DNA of 20,041 nt, from IMG/VR virus record IMGVR_UViG_3300025889_001238, positions 1-20,041 of that record. One strand, written 5' to 3'. Position numbers and translations under genes: made by a program. How positions within the stretch are numbered: position 1 is the first letter of the stretch; the number at the start of each line of letters is the position of its first letter. The notes beneath the pieces are model-generated. The model ran no database searches. It was not told where the DNA came from and saw only the letters and a program-made list of their open reading frames with translations. Of this stretch, positions 8,705-15,924 are shown piece after piece. The stretch comes from a virus.

Positions 8705-8866
8705 TTATTTATGAACCTTTTGTATTTCAAAGTTAGCTGATTTAGAAGCGCCTTTGTGGGGTTTATAACCACCTTTAGGGTCTTTCATTAGTTTATAGCT
8801 TTTACCGCTTTTCATCCAATGATAACCTTTAGGGGCTTGTACCTTCACCTTTTTGCTCCTGTTCAT
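8705..8866 (-). CDS. Small basic protein (53 residues)
   Basis: The product starts MNRSKKVKVQAPKGYHWMKS and is rich in Lys, Gly, Tyr and His, with two similar units (KGYHWMKSGKSYKLMK and KGGYKPHKGASK). It is strongly basic and probably binds nucleic acid or acts as a minor virion component. The segment before the ATG is TAGGA with almost no spacer, so translation may depend on the overlapping upstream gene: its ATG lies inside the 3' end of the 54-residue gene (overlap 8829-8866). Short K-G-Y-H-x-M proteins occur in other marine phages from memory, with no known function. Confidence 0.65.
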   Translation of the reverse strand: MNRSKKVKVQAPKGYHWMKSGKSYKLMKDPKGGYKPHKGASKSANFEIQKVHK

Positions 8867-8993
8867 TCCTAGCTTTGGGATATTTCAGAGGCATCTCTTT
8901 CTGATAAGGAAATTGATTTCCCTCCATTTCAGCACAAATCCTTTCTTTTTCTTGAATAGATTTGTATTTTTTCATTTCAACTTGAGTAGTCAT
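8829..8993 (-). CDS. Small charged protein (54 residues)
   Basis: The product begins MTTQVEMKKYKSIQEKERIC and is highly charged and helical, with one Cys and a Gly/Glu/Lys-rich end. Its ATG overlaps the stop of the Arg/Pro-rich gene (TAATG at 8991-8995), which argues for coupled translation, and its 3' end overlaps the next small gene by 38 bases in another frame. No family is recognised. It is supported by the coupling pattern and by filling the space between its neighbours. Confidence 0.6.
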   Translation of the reverse strand: MTTQVEMKKYKSIQEKERICAEMEGNQFPYQKEMPLKYPKARNEQEQKGEGTSP

Positions 8994-9490
8994 TAGCAAG
9001 GCTTCGCTGTTTTCATAGCCGTAGCCACACCGCCTTCTGCACGACGAGCGCGACCTGAAGGCTTACCCATACCCATAGACATAGGCCTTTTGGGACGAGG
9101 AACAGGCTTACGAGGGGTTGGCCCGCCCGTTTGTATTGGACGAGAATTTGGCATAACCGTTGACTTACTAATTCCACCCATTTTTGGACGAGGCATAACA
9201 CCACCTGTCTTTGGTCTAGGGGGGCGACCGCCGGGGCTAGTAGGGCGCGGAGTTGGTCTAGCAGGACGCGCACCGCCAGTTACTGCGCCTAATAAACCAC
9301 CGGGACGGGGCATAGCACCACCTGTTTTTGGTCTGCCGGGACGCGGTGCTGGCCTAGAAGGACGCGCACCACCCGTTGTTGGCCTTTTAGGGCGCGGTGC
9401 TGGCCTGCTAGGACGCGCACCACCCGTCATAGGGCGACCACGGCGACCACGAGCCATACTTCCTCTACGATAAGTAGATCTATCTTTCAT
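8993..9490 (-). CDS. Arg/Pro/Gly-rich tandem-repeat protein, probably disordered
   Basis: The start at ATG 9490 (165 residues) is preferred over an upstream extension to 9571 because a strong GGAG site lies about 7 bases before it, inside the preceding gene. The protein is extremely basic and low in hydrophobics. TGG recurs at residues 22, 39, 56, 71, 95 and 121, each followed by a run of the type ARPSRPAPRP. The ends differ: KDRSTYRRGSMARGRRGRP at the N-terminus and RRAEGGVATAMKTAKPC at the C-terminus. It lies just after the capsid terminator among small genes. A DNA-condensing, head-decorating or RNA-binding role is possible from composition alone. The repeats make this stretch GC-rich relative to the capsid region. 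Confidence 0.75.
   Translation of the reverse strand: MKDRSTYRRGSMARGRRGRPMTGGARPSRPAPRPKRPTTGGARPSRPAPRPGRPKTGGAMPRPGGLLGAVTGGARPARPTPRPTSPGGRPPRPKTGGVMPRPKMGGISKSTVMPNSRPIQTGGPTPRKPVPRPKRPMSMGMGKPSGRARRAEGGVATAMKTAKPC
9180..9440 (-). repeat. Tandem coding repeats of about 51 bp
   Basis: Within the Arg/Pro-rich gene, blocks such as GGACGCGCACCACCCGT (plus-strand sense) recur near 9360 and 9411 with a diverged copy near 9263. The TGGAR(P) units are spaced 17, 17 and 15 codons apart. The DNA similarity is high enough to indicate tandem duplication rather than convergent composition. Confidence 0.75.
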
Positions 9491-9635
9491 TTTTGCTCTC
9501 CTTTTTACCAAAAATACGATCATAATTATCTTCGTATTTTTTACGGTTTTCGTTTTTAATATATCGCCCATTAATCCGTACAGTTCGGTTAGGGCTTATT
9601 CTTACAGGATTTGGATCATTTCCAATTTGTGGCAT
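9480..9635 (-). CDS. Small basic protein (51 residues) after the capsid gene
   Basis: The ATG at 9635 has AAGGA about 7 bases upstream. The product starts MPQIGNDPNPVRISPNRTVR and continues with an Arg/Lys/Asn-rich helix; it is hydrophilic. Its 3' end (stop TAG at 9480-9482) overlaps the start of the Arg/Pro-rich gene by 11 bases and contains that gene's ribosome site. The position immediately after the major capsid gene is a common place for head-decoration or completion proteins, but no homology is recognised. Confidence 0.6.
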   Translation of the reverse strand: MPQIGNDPNPVRISPNRTVRINGRYIKNENRKKYEDNYDRIFGKKESKNER

Positions 9636-9654
9636 TTTATATCCTTAAAGAAAA

Positions 9655-9674
9655 GGGGGAGTATTTCATCCCCC
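9655..9674 (-). terminator. Rho-independent terminator after the capsid gene
   Basis: On the minus strand the sequence reads GGGGGA, an 8-base loop (TGAAATAC), TCCCCC and then TTTTCTTT (9654-9647). A perfect 6-bp, GC-rich stem followed by a U-rich run is a classical intrinsic terminator. It starts 9 bases after the major capsid stop (9683) and would limit or attenuate read-through into the tail genes, raising capsid relative to tail transcript. Confidence 0.9.
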
Positions 9675-9682
9675 ATGTATTA

Positions 9683-10645
9683 TTAATCAACCGTATAAAA
9701 AGCAGAAACAAGTGCTTCGGGTCGCAGAACCTTTGAGCCATAAACGTGAAGACCACGAACAATGTCACCAAAGCTTGTTACGTCACGAACCGTTTCGGTA
9801 TTAACGATGGTTTGTGCAGTACAAGTAGATGACATATGACCAGCCAGTACCTTACCAGAAGCAGTGCTAGTAGCGGCAATGTTGTTGGTCTTGTACATAT
9901 CAAAACCACGCAACTTACCAGAGCTTACCAGACCATTACGGATAGAGCCTTGACCAGCGTTAAAGTCTACGCTCATCAACTTAGATGAAGACTTAACAAG
10001 CTCTTCATAAAAATCTGGGCCTGCAATAAACCAACGACCTTCTTCGGGTACATTTTGGTCATCCAACAAACGAGCCATACGAGCCATCAAATCAATAGCG
10101 TCAACGCCATCTGCATCTGAACCAAGCAGATCAACAGAAGCAGTAGTTTCTGCTACACCGCCAGTACCCGCCGCCGCATCAGCACCAATAATGTGGTCTG
10201 GGCTAGAGGAAGATACGCCAGCAAACATTGTAGCAATTACGCCACTGTCAAAAGCGTCACGCAAAGAGTAAGCCGCTGAAGATGCCGCCGCCTCTTTAAA
10301 GTTGACATGAGACATAGAAGTTTCGATGTCATCAACGATGAACTTAAATGCGTTCGCCGTATCAACAACCAAAACAACTTCGTTGTCGGTCAAAGTTGTT
10401 GCAGTGATAGAACCACCACGCTCGTACTGATCAACAGTGATTACAGGCTCTTTGATGATCTTTACAGAGTCACCAAATGCTGAAATCTCACCAGCATAAT
10501 CAGTGTTGGTGATAGCTTCTACTACTGAAGCCTTACGGAAGAAGTTAAGTACCTTCTTGGAATAGATTTCTGGCAAAAAGTTATTGCCACTAAAGTTGCT
10601 CCCCGATGATTGAGCAAAATACTGATCGGATGTATTACTAGCCAT
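9683..10645 (-). CDS. Major capsid protein
   Basis: The product is 320 residues, Ala/Ser/Val/Asp-rich. It has a flexible N-arm (about 1-25), a long helix region (SKKVLNFFRKASVVEAITNT), then AFGDSVKIIKEPVITVDQYE with the beta/E-loop character of HK97-fold coat proteins of podophages. Mixed helix/strand follows (a MARLLDDQNVPEEGRWFIAG segment is typical of the P/A-domain region). It directly follows the scaffold gene and precedes a strong terminator, as expected for the most abundant virion protein. GGAG lies 9 bases before the ATG. Many copies should assemble the icosahedral head with the scaffold. Confidence 0.92.
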   Translation of the reverse strand: MASNTSDQYFAQSSGSNFSGNNFLPEIYSKKVLNFFRKASVVEAITNTDYAGEISAFGDSVKIIKEPVITVDQYERGGSITATTLTDNEVVLVVDTANAFKFIVDDIETSMSHVNFKEAAASSAAYSLRDAFDSGVIATMFAGVSSSSPDHIIGADAAAGTGGVAETTASVDLLGSDADGVDAIDLMARMARLLDDQNVPEEGRWFIAGPDFYEELVKSSSKLMSVDFNAGQGSIRNGLVSSGKLRGFDMYKTNNIAATSTASGKVLAGHMSSTCTAQTIVNTETVRDVTSFGDIVRGLHVYGSKVLRPEALVSAFYTVD

Positions 10646-10669
10646 GTTTAAAATCTCCTAAAAGACAAA

Positions 10670-11497
10670 TTATTTTACAACTCTGCCTTCCATGACTGCT
10701 CTATCAATTTCTTCTTCAAAGCGGTCATATTCGTCCATAGACAAGGCAGAGATTTCCCTTGCTGTCCAAATCTTAGGCTGATTAGAATCAACCGTTGTGG
10801 TTTTTGTCGAAACCATATCAGCCGCAGTGGACTGTGAAGTTTGTGACCGACGAGGAGTTTGATTAAAAGCAATATTATTTTCCATCTTGTAAATGTCAAT
10901 TGCTCGACTAGCTAAATCAGCATTATCTGGGTTTTTGTAAATCCAGCGTTGAATTTCTTCAGGCTGTGTTTGCGCCCATTCATGAAACCGATCATCACCT
11001 CTAATTTCATCAAAATCAGGATGACGCTCTTTCAACTTAGTTTCTGCATCACGCTTGCTAACTTCTAGCTCACGCTTTTCAATTGCAGAAAGCTTTTGTT
11101 GAAGTTCATTTAGTTGCTCTGCACTTCGCAGATGTGCAACTGTTTCAACAGTATCATATAGATCAGGATAATCATTTTTAAACCGCTCAAGATCTTCTAC
11201 GCTCTTAGGTGGCGTATATTGTGGGACAGCGGCTTTCGCCATTGCCTGAAGTTCTTCTTCACGCTGTTTAAATTCTGAAAGTTTCTGATCGTAATGCTTT
11301 TTTAGATCATCGTACCGCTTTTTATAGTTTGTGCTTTGCGATTGTTGAGGGGTAGCTTCTTCGCTAGTAGCCTCTTCGCTATCTGCATAAAACATCGAAT
11401 CTGCACTTCCTTGAGGCTTTGACTTTACATTGTCGTGCCAAGGCTTTCGGGCGTTATACACATTCGCTTGCGGTTCATCAAATTGTTCTTCGTTCAT
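10670..11497 (-). CDS. Capsid scaffold protein
   Basis: The product is 275 residues, acidic and Gln/Glu/Lys-rich. The N-terminal low-complexity part (SEEATSEEATPQQSQ around 40-55) is followed by a long coiled-coil region (about 55-160, e.g. KKRYDDLKKHYDQKLSEFKQ) and a helical C-terminus ending in basic residues, which in scaffolds typically contact the coat. Its place directly upstream of the coat gene, its length and its composition match podophage assembly scaffolds. A strong GGAG site precedes the ATG. It is preceded by a 130-base non-coding stretch with hairpins. Confidence 0.88.
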   Translation of the reverse strand: MNEEQFDEPQANVYNARKPWHDNVKSKPQGSADSMFYADSEEATSEEATPQQSQSTNYKKRYDDLKKHYDQKLSEFKQREEELQAMAKAAVPQYTPPKSVEDLERFKNDYPDLYDTVETVAHLRSAEQLNELQQKLSAIEKRELEVSKRDAETKLKERHPDFDEIRGDDRFHEWAQTQPEEIQRWIYKNPDNADLASRAIDIYKMENNIAFNQTPRRSQTSQSTAADMVSTKTTTVDSNQPKIWTAREISALSMDEYDRFEEEIDRAVMEGRVVK

Positions 11498-11627
11498 ATC
11501 ACTGCTCCTTTTGGGGCTTGCTGTCTTTCAAGGTGGCTGTATTATTGCGCTGTTTAATACAGGGTCTTGATACTACAAGGTGGCCTTAAGGTTATTATAA
11601 TGATAAGGGGCTAAAAATTAGGTAGCC
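11498..11627 (-). promoter_or_regulatory. Intergenic hairpin region upstream of the scaffold-capsid genes
   Basis: This is one of the few gene-free gaps in the leftward block. It holds an 8-bp perfect hairpin (CTGTATTA 11537-11544, 10-base loop, TAATACAG 11555-11562) and a second hairpin (GATAA/TTATC with inner GGCTA/TAGCC near 11602-11632). It also has two copies of a CAAGGTGGC motif (near 11529 and 11578). A TATAAT reads on the minus strand at 11594-11599 but has no convincing -35. The stems lack a U-run, so they look like mRNA processing or stability elements, or a promoter region, rather than a terminator. This would fit separate control of scaffold and coat. Confidence 0.55.
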
Positions 11628-13595
11628 TTATCGGTTAAGAAGGCTTGGCACTTTACTGGAGTACATCATTTGGCGTCCAATATCTTTTTGTTGTTGAATT
11701 ACTGGATCTTCCATTTTATTAGCCATCTCATAACCAGTTGCTTCTATTTGTTGCGGCTGGTTAAAAAGATCGGCTTCGTACATACCGCCTTGTGCTTTGC
11801 CTTGTCGCTGATCAAATTCACGTTCTGCATCGTCCATCATTTTTTGGAGTTTGTCAGCACCGATTTGATCAACGGCTTTTCGGGTGAATACAAATTCACC
11901 GTCCGATAACCTTGCGGGTATCGAATCTGAAATACCAGTTCCCGGCCCTTCGACTTCACCGGAACCAGTAAATTCTGTTGCATCAAGAATAATTTTATCT
12001 AAAATCTTTTCAAGACGATCATTGTCATCTAAGGCTTTAAATAAATATTCTTGCTCATCTTCAGTAAGAATCTTTTCTGCAACATAATCTATATATTCAT
12101 CTTCCATTTCATCGTCTGGAAGCATATCTTTTTCTTGTTGCTTCTTTTCTTCAGGACTAATATTATCGTATGTGTCCTTTGGTTTTTCGTTATATTCAGC
12201 AGGCATTAAGATTGCTACACCTGAAACACCACCATGAGCCTTTACTTCTCGTGGCCCAAGGCTAGAACCAACATCAGGAAGATCTGCACCAAAGATTTCA
12301 AGATCTTCGTCAGAAAGATTATCCATAAATTGTCGAGCGCCTTTTGCATCAAGAGTATCTGCATATTCAAAAATCTCATCAATGTCATTAAACATTTCAA
12401 GATTCTTAGCTACTTCTGCTGGCTCCATGCCGCGAGCTATTTCAACCATATCGTCTAAAGGCTCATCGCCCATACCAAGCTTTGCGGCTTGACGTTGTGG
12501 AAGCTTTGAAACAACTGTTTCATAGTCTTCGTCTGAAAGATCGTCTAAGGCTCTAGGATCGTTATCTAAAATCTTTTCTAAGTCTTGAACTGCTTTTTCT
12601 TCAGAAACCATTTTTTTCTTAGCGGCTTTAGTTTGCTTGCCTGTAATAGCCGCAACTAAATCTAGAATTGCACCGCCTTTGTTTTTAGAATCTCTTTTAA
12701 AAGAATCATTATTTAAACCATCTTGAATTTCTTTTAAAATAGCACGGCTTTTTTTAGTAATTATTTTACCATTATTTCCTTCTTGCATAGAAATAATTTT
12801 GTCATCAAGCGCCCAGAAAAATTCTTGCGGATCAGTTAAATCATAGTCATCAGCAAATGAATCAATATCATAATATTTGCCACCCTGTATATTAGTTTTA
12901 GGTTTACGCTGAATCCATTCTTTAAATTCTTCTTTCATGCCTTCTTTTGTAATACCATCAGGCTCGGGAGAAGCTACAAACTCTAACTCATCTATAACTT
13001 TTTCTACTTCTTTTTGAATTTCAGGATCTATTTTAGTATCAGTTTGTTTAGGTGCATCACTTTTTTTACTCAATGCACTAAGAACACTTTTAACTAAACT
13101 GCCTTTGCCATAACCCTCACGCTCGGGAGGAACCATTAAAGATCCTGTATTTTTTTTCATTCGTTCTGCTTCGCCTTTTGCAACTATATATTTTTCGCCG
13201 TTATGCGTAAAAGTTTTACCGTCCCTTCTCCAAGTAGTAACAAATTTTTGACGAAAAGCTTCACTTCCTTCTGGAATGTCTTCTTGTAATAAAATTTGTG
13301 TACCTGAACGGCCCTCTGTCATAGAAAAATAAGTACGAGGAATAAAAGGCCGCTCATAAATTTTTCTTCCTTTGGGTGGGATTACTATAGCTTTTTTTGC
13401 ACGTTCAATATCTGCTTTTATAACTTTTTCGCCTTCGGGCTTCCAAAGAATACCATCGGGGTGTTGCTCACCAAATACTTCAGGAATTTCGTCTGATTGT
13501 TTTGGACTTAAAGCTCTTATAATTTTTGCAAGCGCACCGCCTTTACCATATGCTTCACGCTCTGTAGGAACCATTAAAGAATCATTAGCCATCAT
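11628..13595 (-). CDS. Large acidic phage protein with duplicated module, probable internal virion/head protein
   Basis: The product is 655 residues; two adjacent ATGs (13595, 13592) are possible starts. An N-terminal unit (SLMVPTEREAYGKGGALAK, residues 6-24) is repeated at 152-170 (SLMVPPEREGYGKGSLVK), each followed by an ALS segment; the copies are similar in DNA too. The middle is highly acidic and helical with two LSDED units. Near residues 545-590 comes EGPGTGISDSIPARLSDGEF, then KAVDQIGADKLQKMM. From memory that motif is common at the C-terminus of tape-measure and other virion proteins of aquatic phages. There is no tape measure here. Lying between portal and scaffold, it may be an internal, ejected or head-assembly protein. 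The start overlaps the 77-residue gene by 11 bases. Confidence 0.8.
   Translation of the reverse strand: MMANDSLMVPTEREAYGKGGALAKIIRALSPKQSDEIPEVFGEQHPDGILWKPEGEKVIKADIERAKKAIVIPPKGRKIYERPFIPRTYFSMTEGRSGTQILLQEDIPEGSEAFRQKFVTTWRRDGKTFTHNGEKYIVAKGEAERMKKNTGSLMVPPEREGYGKGSLVKSVLSALSKKSDAPKQTDTKIDPEIQKEVEKVIDELEFVASPEPDGITKEGMKEEFKEWIQRKPKTNIQGGKYYDIDSFADDYDLTDPQEFFWALDDKIISMQEGNNGKIITKKSRAILKEIQDGLNNDSFKRDSKNKGGAILDLVAAITGKQTKAAKKKMVSEEKAVQDLEKILDNDPRALDDLSDEDYETVVSKLPQRQAAKLGMGDEPLDDMVEIARGMEPAEVAKNLEMFNDIDEIFEYADTLDAKGARQFMDNLSDEDLEIFGADLPDVGSSLGPREVKAHGGVSGVAILMPAEYNEKPKDTYDNISPEEKKQQEKDMLPDDEMEDEYIDYVAEKILTEDEQEYLFKALDDNDRLEKILDKIILDATEFTGSGEVEGPGTGISDSIPARLSDGEFVFTRKAVDQIGADKLQKMMDDAEREFDQRQGKAQGGMYEADLFNQPQQIEATGYEMANKMEDPVIQQQKDIGRQMMYSSKVPSLLNR
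13060..13580 (-). repeat. Two-copy coding repeat (about 40-80 bp each) at the ends of this span
   Basis: The stretches around 13541-13580 and 13101-13142 (plus strand) align with few differences, sharing AACCATTAAAGA, CACGCTC and GCCTTT(A/G)CCATA. They encode the SLMVPxERExYGKG units of the 655-residue protein. The nucleotide similarity supports duplication of an N-terminal module. Confidence 0.7.
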
Positions 13596-13818
13596 CTTTT
13601 TCCTTTCGTCTTTGATTTACTTGTTCTTGTAGTGTCAGTAAATTAGCCAGAGAATTCGCTTTCCCCTGCTTGCGGAACATTTCCTGTTCCGATGTTGCCA
13701 CCGCCAGTGCCTGTAACTCCTGCATCCGCAGGTTGTTCAGGTGTTCCTTCAGGGGATTCCATAGCTCCGGGTTGTTCACCAGCGGAGCCAGCTTGTGCGC
13801 CAGTTGCTTGTCCAACAT
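13585..13818 (-). CDS. Small helical phage protein overlapping the portal 3' end
   Basis: The product is 77 residues, starting MLDKQLAHKLAPLVNNPELW and continuing with helices rich in Leu, Gln and Glu (LKEHLNNLRMQELQALAVAT, then SEQEMFRKQGKANSLANLL). I recognise this from podophages as a small conserved protein encoded after the portal, with an 'EQE-FR-QG' signature; its role is unknown. It is well formed and family-like although 176 of its 234 bases lie inside the portal gene in another frame. AGGA lies about 10 bases before the ATG. The stop overlaps the start of the 655-residue gene by 11 bases. It is a real gene, not a shadow frame: at the protein level the portal frame is the low-complexity one here. 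Confidence 0.82.
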   Translation of the reverse strand: MLDKQLAHKLAPLVNNPELWNPLKEHLNNLRMQELQALAVATSEQEMFRKQGKANSLANLLTLQEQVNQRRKEKDDG

Positions 13819-15811
13819 TATTTTGCATTCCTATAATCTGCGCGGCTATTGCCGCTTCTTCAGGGTCGTTAAGGATTTCGTCAGGATCAAGATCCAAACT
13901 ATAAGCCAATTCACTAATTAGTTTTGACATCTTAACAAAAGGAGCAACTGCTGGGTTTTGTGCAGTTTGAAGGAACATTGTCAATCTTTGACTTCGCACT
14001 TCCTTTTGCATTAGGCTATTTGTTCCCATAGCCTTAACTTCTAAGTCACCTTCAGTATTTAACTTACCTTCAAAAAATTGCATATTCCACTGAAAGTAGG
14101 CTTTGCCCAAAGGCTTTAATAAAAAATCATCCAGATTCTTTACAACTGTTTTAATATTAAGAGATGCGGCTCCTAACAACATTGACATACCAGATGCTGT
14201 TCGCGTCATGCTTTGAACGCCTGTCTGACCATGCGAATAACTAGGAATGCCTGTTTGTTCGTCAGCAAGCTGTCTAAAGCGGTCAAACATCATCATATTT
14301 TCTTGGGATGTGTTCGGGAACTTAAGACCGTGTATAGCTTGTCCCGGCATACCAGACTGACGCCTAAATACTTTGCCGGGATAGATTTCCATGCTTTGTC
14401 CACCGACAAGCATAGTCTCATCTACGTCAAAAACTAATGAACCACTTAACGCCAAATTATCAATAGCCATTCGTGCATGACCATTCATAATTTGCTGGCT
14501 GTCGTTCATGTTTTCTGCAACACCTACACCAAAGAAACTATATGGGTTACGCTCATACGGAAAAGCATTGTATGGTATACGTGAAGGTGTAAAAGGATTT
14601 ACAACGGCTCTAAGAACCTTGCCATTACAAATCCAAGCATTAATTTGAATCTCATCTAAAGAGTCTGTTTCAGGAGAAAGATCCATACCAATTTCTTTGG
14701 CATATTCAACGTCCATCATTCCCCAATACTCTAAGACTTCAAACTTACTAGAACCAAGATCGCTCATGCGATTATCGTCTTTTAGCTCGTACTCATAGTC
14801 TTTTTCGACATAGTTAGGCCCAAGCATTAGACACTCACGAATAGCGTCTTCATTGAAGTAAGGCATCTTACGCAATGCCCTAAGTTGAGACTTATTTAAC
14901 TTATGTCTGTGTACAACATATTCACACTCATCAATGGAAGTAGCATTAGGATCAGGAAAAAAGTCCCAGATGCTAACAAACTCAATACGAGGCACTCTGA
15001 CAAAAATTGGATCATAAGCGCGTTCTCCGTCTTTATTGTTCCAACGATGCAAAGTCTTATTAAAATTAAATGGGCCTTTTATAATTCCTGTACCAAAAAG
15101 AACAGCTTCTAATAAAGCATTTCGTAGCTCTGTTGTTCCGTTTGATTCTTCAATTTGATCATGAATTAATTTTTCCATGTTCCTTGCGGCTTCTTTAGCC
15201 GGTGAGATTTCTAGTGTCTCTGGAACTGGAGATGGGCCTTCTTCAAATGTAAGCTCTTCAGCATTTTTTAAGTCTTCAAAAATACCTTTGCCTGAAGACA
15301 TTGTAGCGCCTGCTTTTAGTACTTTGCCATCTCCTTTGTATCCAAAGTCAAATGGGTTGGTTGGTTCTTCAGGGGCTGGCGCAGGGCGGCTCGTTTCAAT
15401 ATTAGGTGCTTGTTCTGAACTAAGGTGCATATATTCGCTAACACCTTCTGGAAGATCCGTTGGACTAACGCCAATCGGAAACTTACCTGTTCCAAAGATT
15501 ACATCGACTAGCTGACCAAAAGCCGCAAGAACCTTAGTCTTTGTAACTTTAATAAATACACGAGACTTTTCAGACTCTCTAAATTTTACATTCTGAGGGT
15601 ATAAGCCTCTAAAATTATGATAAGCAGTAATCCAACGCTTTTCGTCAGTATCTCGCGCTAATTCAGAAGCAATGTAACGAGCTTCAATTATGCCAGCAAG
15701 ATTAGACTTTAAACTTTCTTCTAGGTTTAGTTGCTTACCATCTTCATTTTCTACATCTTCAAAATAAAGATTATTAGCACTATCCATAAATGTATTTTCG
15801 TCTTGTGCCAT
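13643..15811 (-). CDS. Portal protein
   Basis: The product is 722 residues, close to P22-type portals (725). Portal proteins form the dodecameric ring at one head vertex through which DNA is packaged and ejected. The N-terminal half contains a YHNFRGLYPQ segment and a FIKVTKTKVLAAFGQLVDVIFG helix seen in podophage portals. The middle has Trp/Tyr/Pro-rich wing segments (FVSIWDFFPDPNATSIDECE, then YNAFPYERNPYSFFGVG) and the tunnel-helix region follows. The last about 60 residues (from 664) are Gly/Ala/Pro/Gln/Glu-rich and disordered, and are encoded by DNA that also encodes the 77-residue protein. The position after large terminase supports the call. Confidence 0.93.
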   Translation of the reverse strand: MAQDENTFMDSANNLYFEDVENEDGKQLNLEESLKSNLAGIIEARYIASELARDTDEKRWITAYHNFRGLYPQNVKFRESEKSRVFIKVTKTKVLAAFGQLVDVIFGTGKFPIGVSPTDLPEGVSEYMHLSSEQAPNIETSRPAPAPEEPTNPFDFGYKGDGKVLKAGATMSSGKGIFEDLKNAEELTFEEGPSPVPETLEISPAKEAARNMEKLIHDQIEESNGTTELRNALLEAVLFGTGIIKGPFNFNKTLHRWNNKDGERAYDPIFVRVPRIEFVSIWDFFPDPNATSIDECEYVVHRHKLNKSQLRALRKMPYFNEDAIRECLMLGPNYVEKDYEYELKDDNRMSDLGSSKFEVLEYWGMMDVEYAKEIGMDLSPETDSLDEIQINAWICNGKVLRAVVNPFTPSRIPYNAFPYERNPYSFFGVGVAENMNDSQQIMNGHARMAIDNLALSGSLVFDVDETMLVGGQSMEIYPGKVFRRQSGMPGQAIHGLKFPNTSQENMMMFDRFRQLADEQTGIPSYSHGQTGVQSMTRTASGMSMLLGAASLNIKTVVKNLDDFLLKPLGKAYFQWNMQFFEGKLNTEGDLEVKAMGTNSLMQKEVRSQRLTMFLQTAQNPAVAPFVKMSKLISELAYSLDLDPDEILNDPEEAAIAAQIIGMQNNVGQATGAQAGSAGEQPGAMESPEGTPEQPADAGVTGTGGGNIGTGNVPQAGESEFSG

Positions 15812-15813
15812 GC

Positions 15814-15924
15814 TTATCCCATTGGTGTCAGACTGACAAGAGCATAGATCATTGTAAATGAAATAACGATACCTAAAGTATAAATTCCGTAGCTATTAAG
15901 TGGTCGCCAAATTCTATGTTTCAT
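15814..15924 (-). CDS. 36-residue single-pass membrane protein
   Basis: The product starts MKHRIWRPLNSYGIYTLGIV and has one hydrophobic helix (about 12-32) after a basic N-terminus, so by the positive-inside rule the N-terminus should be cytoplasmic. The ATG shares bases with the large-terminase stop (TAATG at 15922-15926) and the stop lies 2 bases before the portal ATG, so it fills the gap exactly. No family is recognised. A small membrane protein in the packaging module is unusual; it could be a pinholin-like or host-membrane-acting peptide, or a minor conserved small phage protein. Confidence 0.65.
   Translation of the reverse strand: MKHRIWRPLNSYGIYTLGIVISFTMIYALVSLTPMG

Noticed and set aside
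8994-9273. Minus-strand frame at 9013-9273
   Set aside because: It lies inside the repeat gene in another frame; the repetitive Leu/Val/Gln composition comes from the repeats.
9090-9473. 127-residue plus-strand frame rich in Gly/Arg/Pro
   Set aside because: It is a mirror of the Arg/Pro/Gly repeat gene on the other strand. Its composition follows from the repeats and it lacks a ribosome site.
10675-10899. 74-residue minus-strand frame inside the scaffold gene
   Set aside because: It is out of frame with a well-supported scaffold, has unnatural Leu/Trp composition and no start signal.
13692-13904. Plus-strand Pro/Ala/Ser/Cys-rich frame
   Set aside because: It is antisense to the portal tail; low complexity mirrors that coding stretch.
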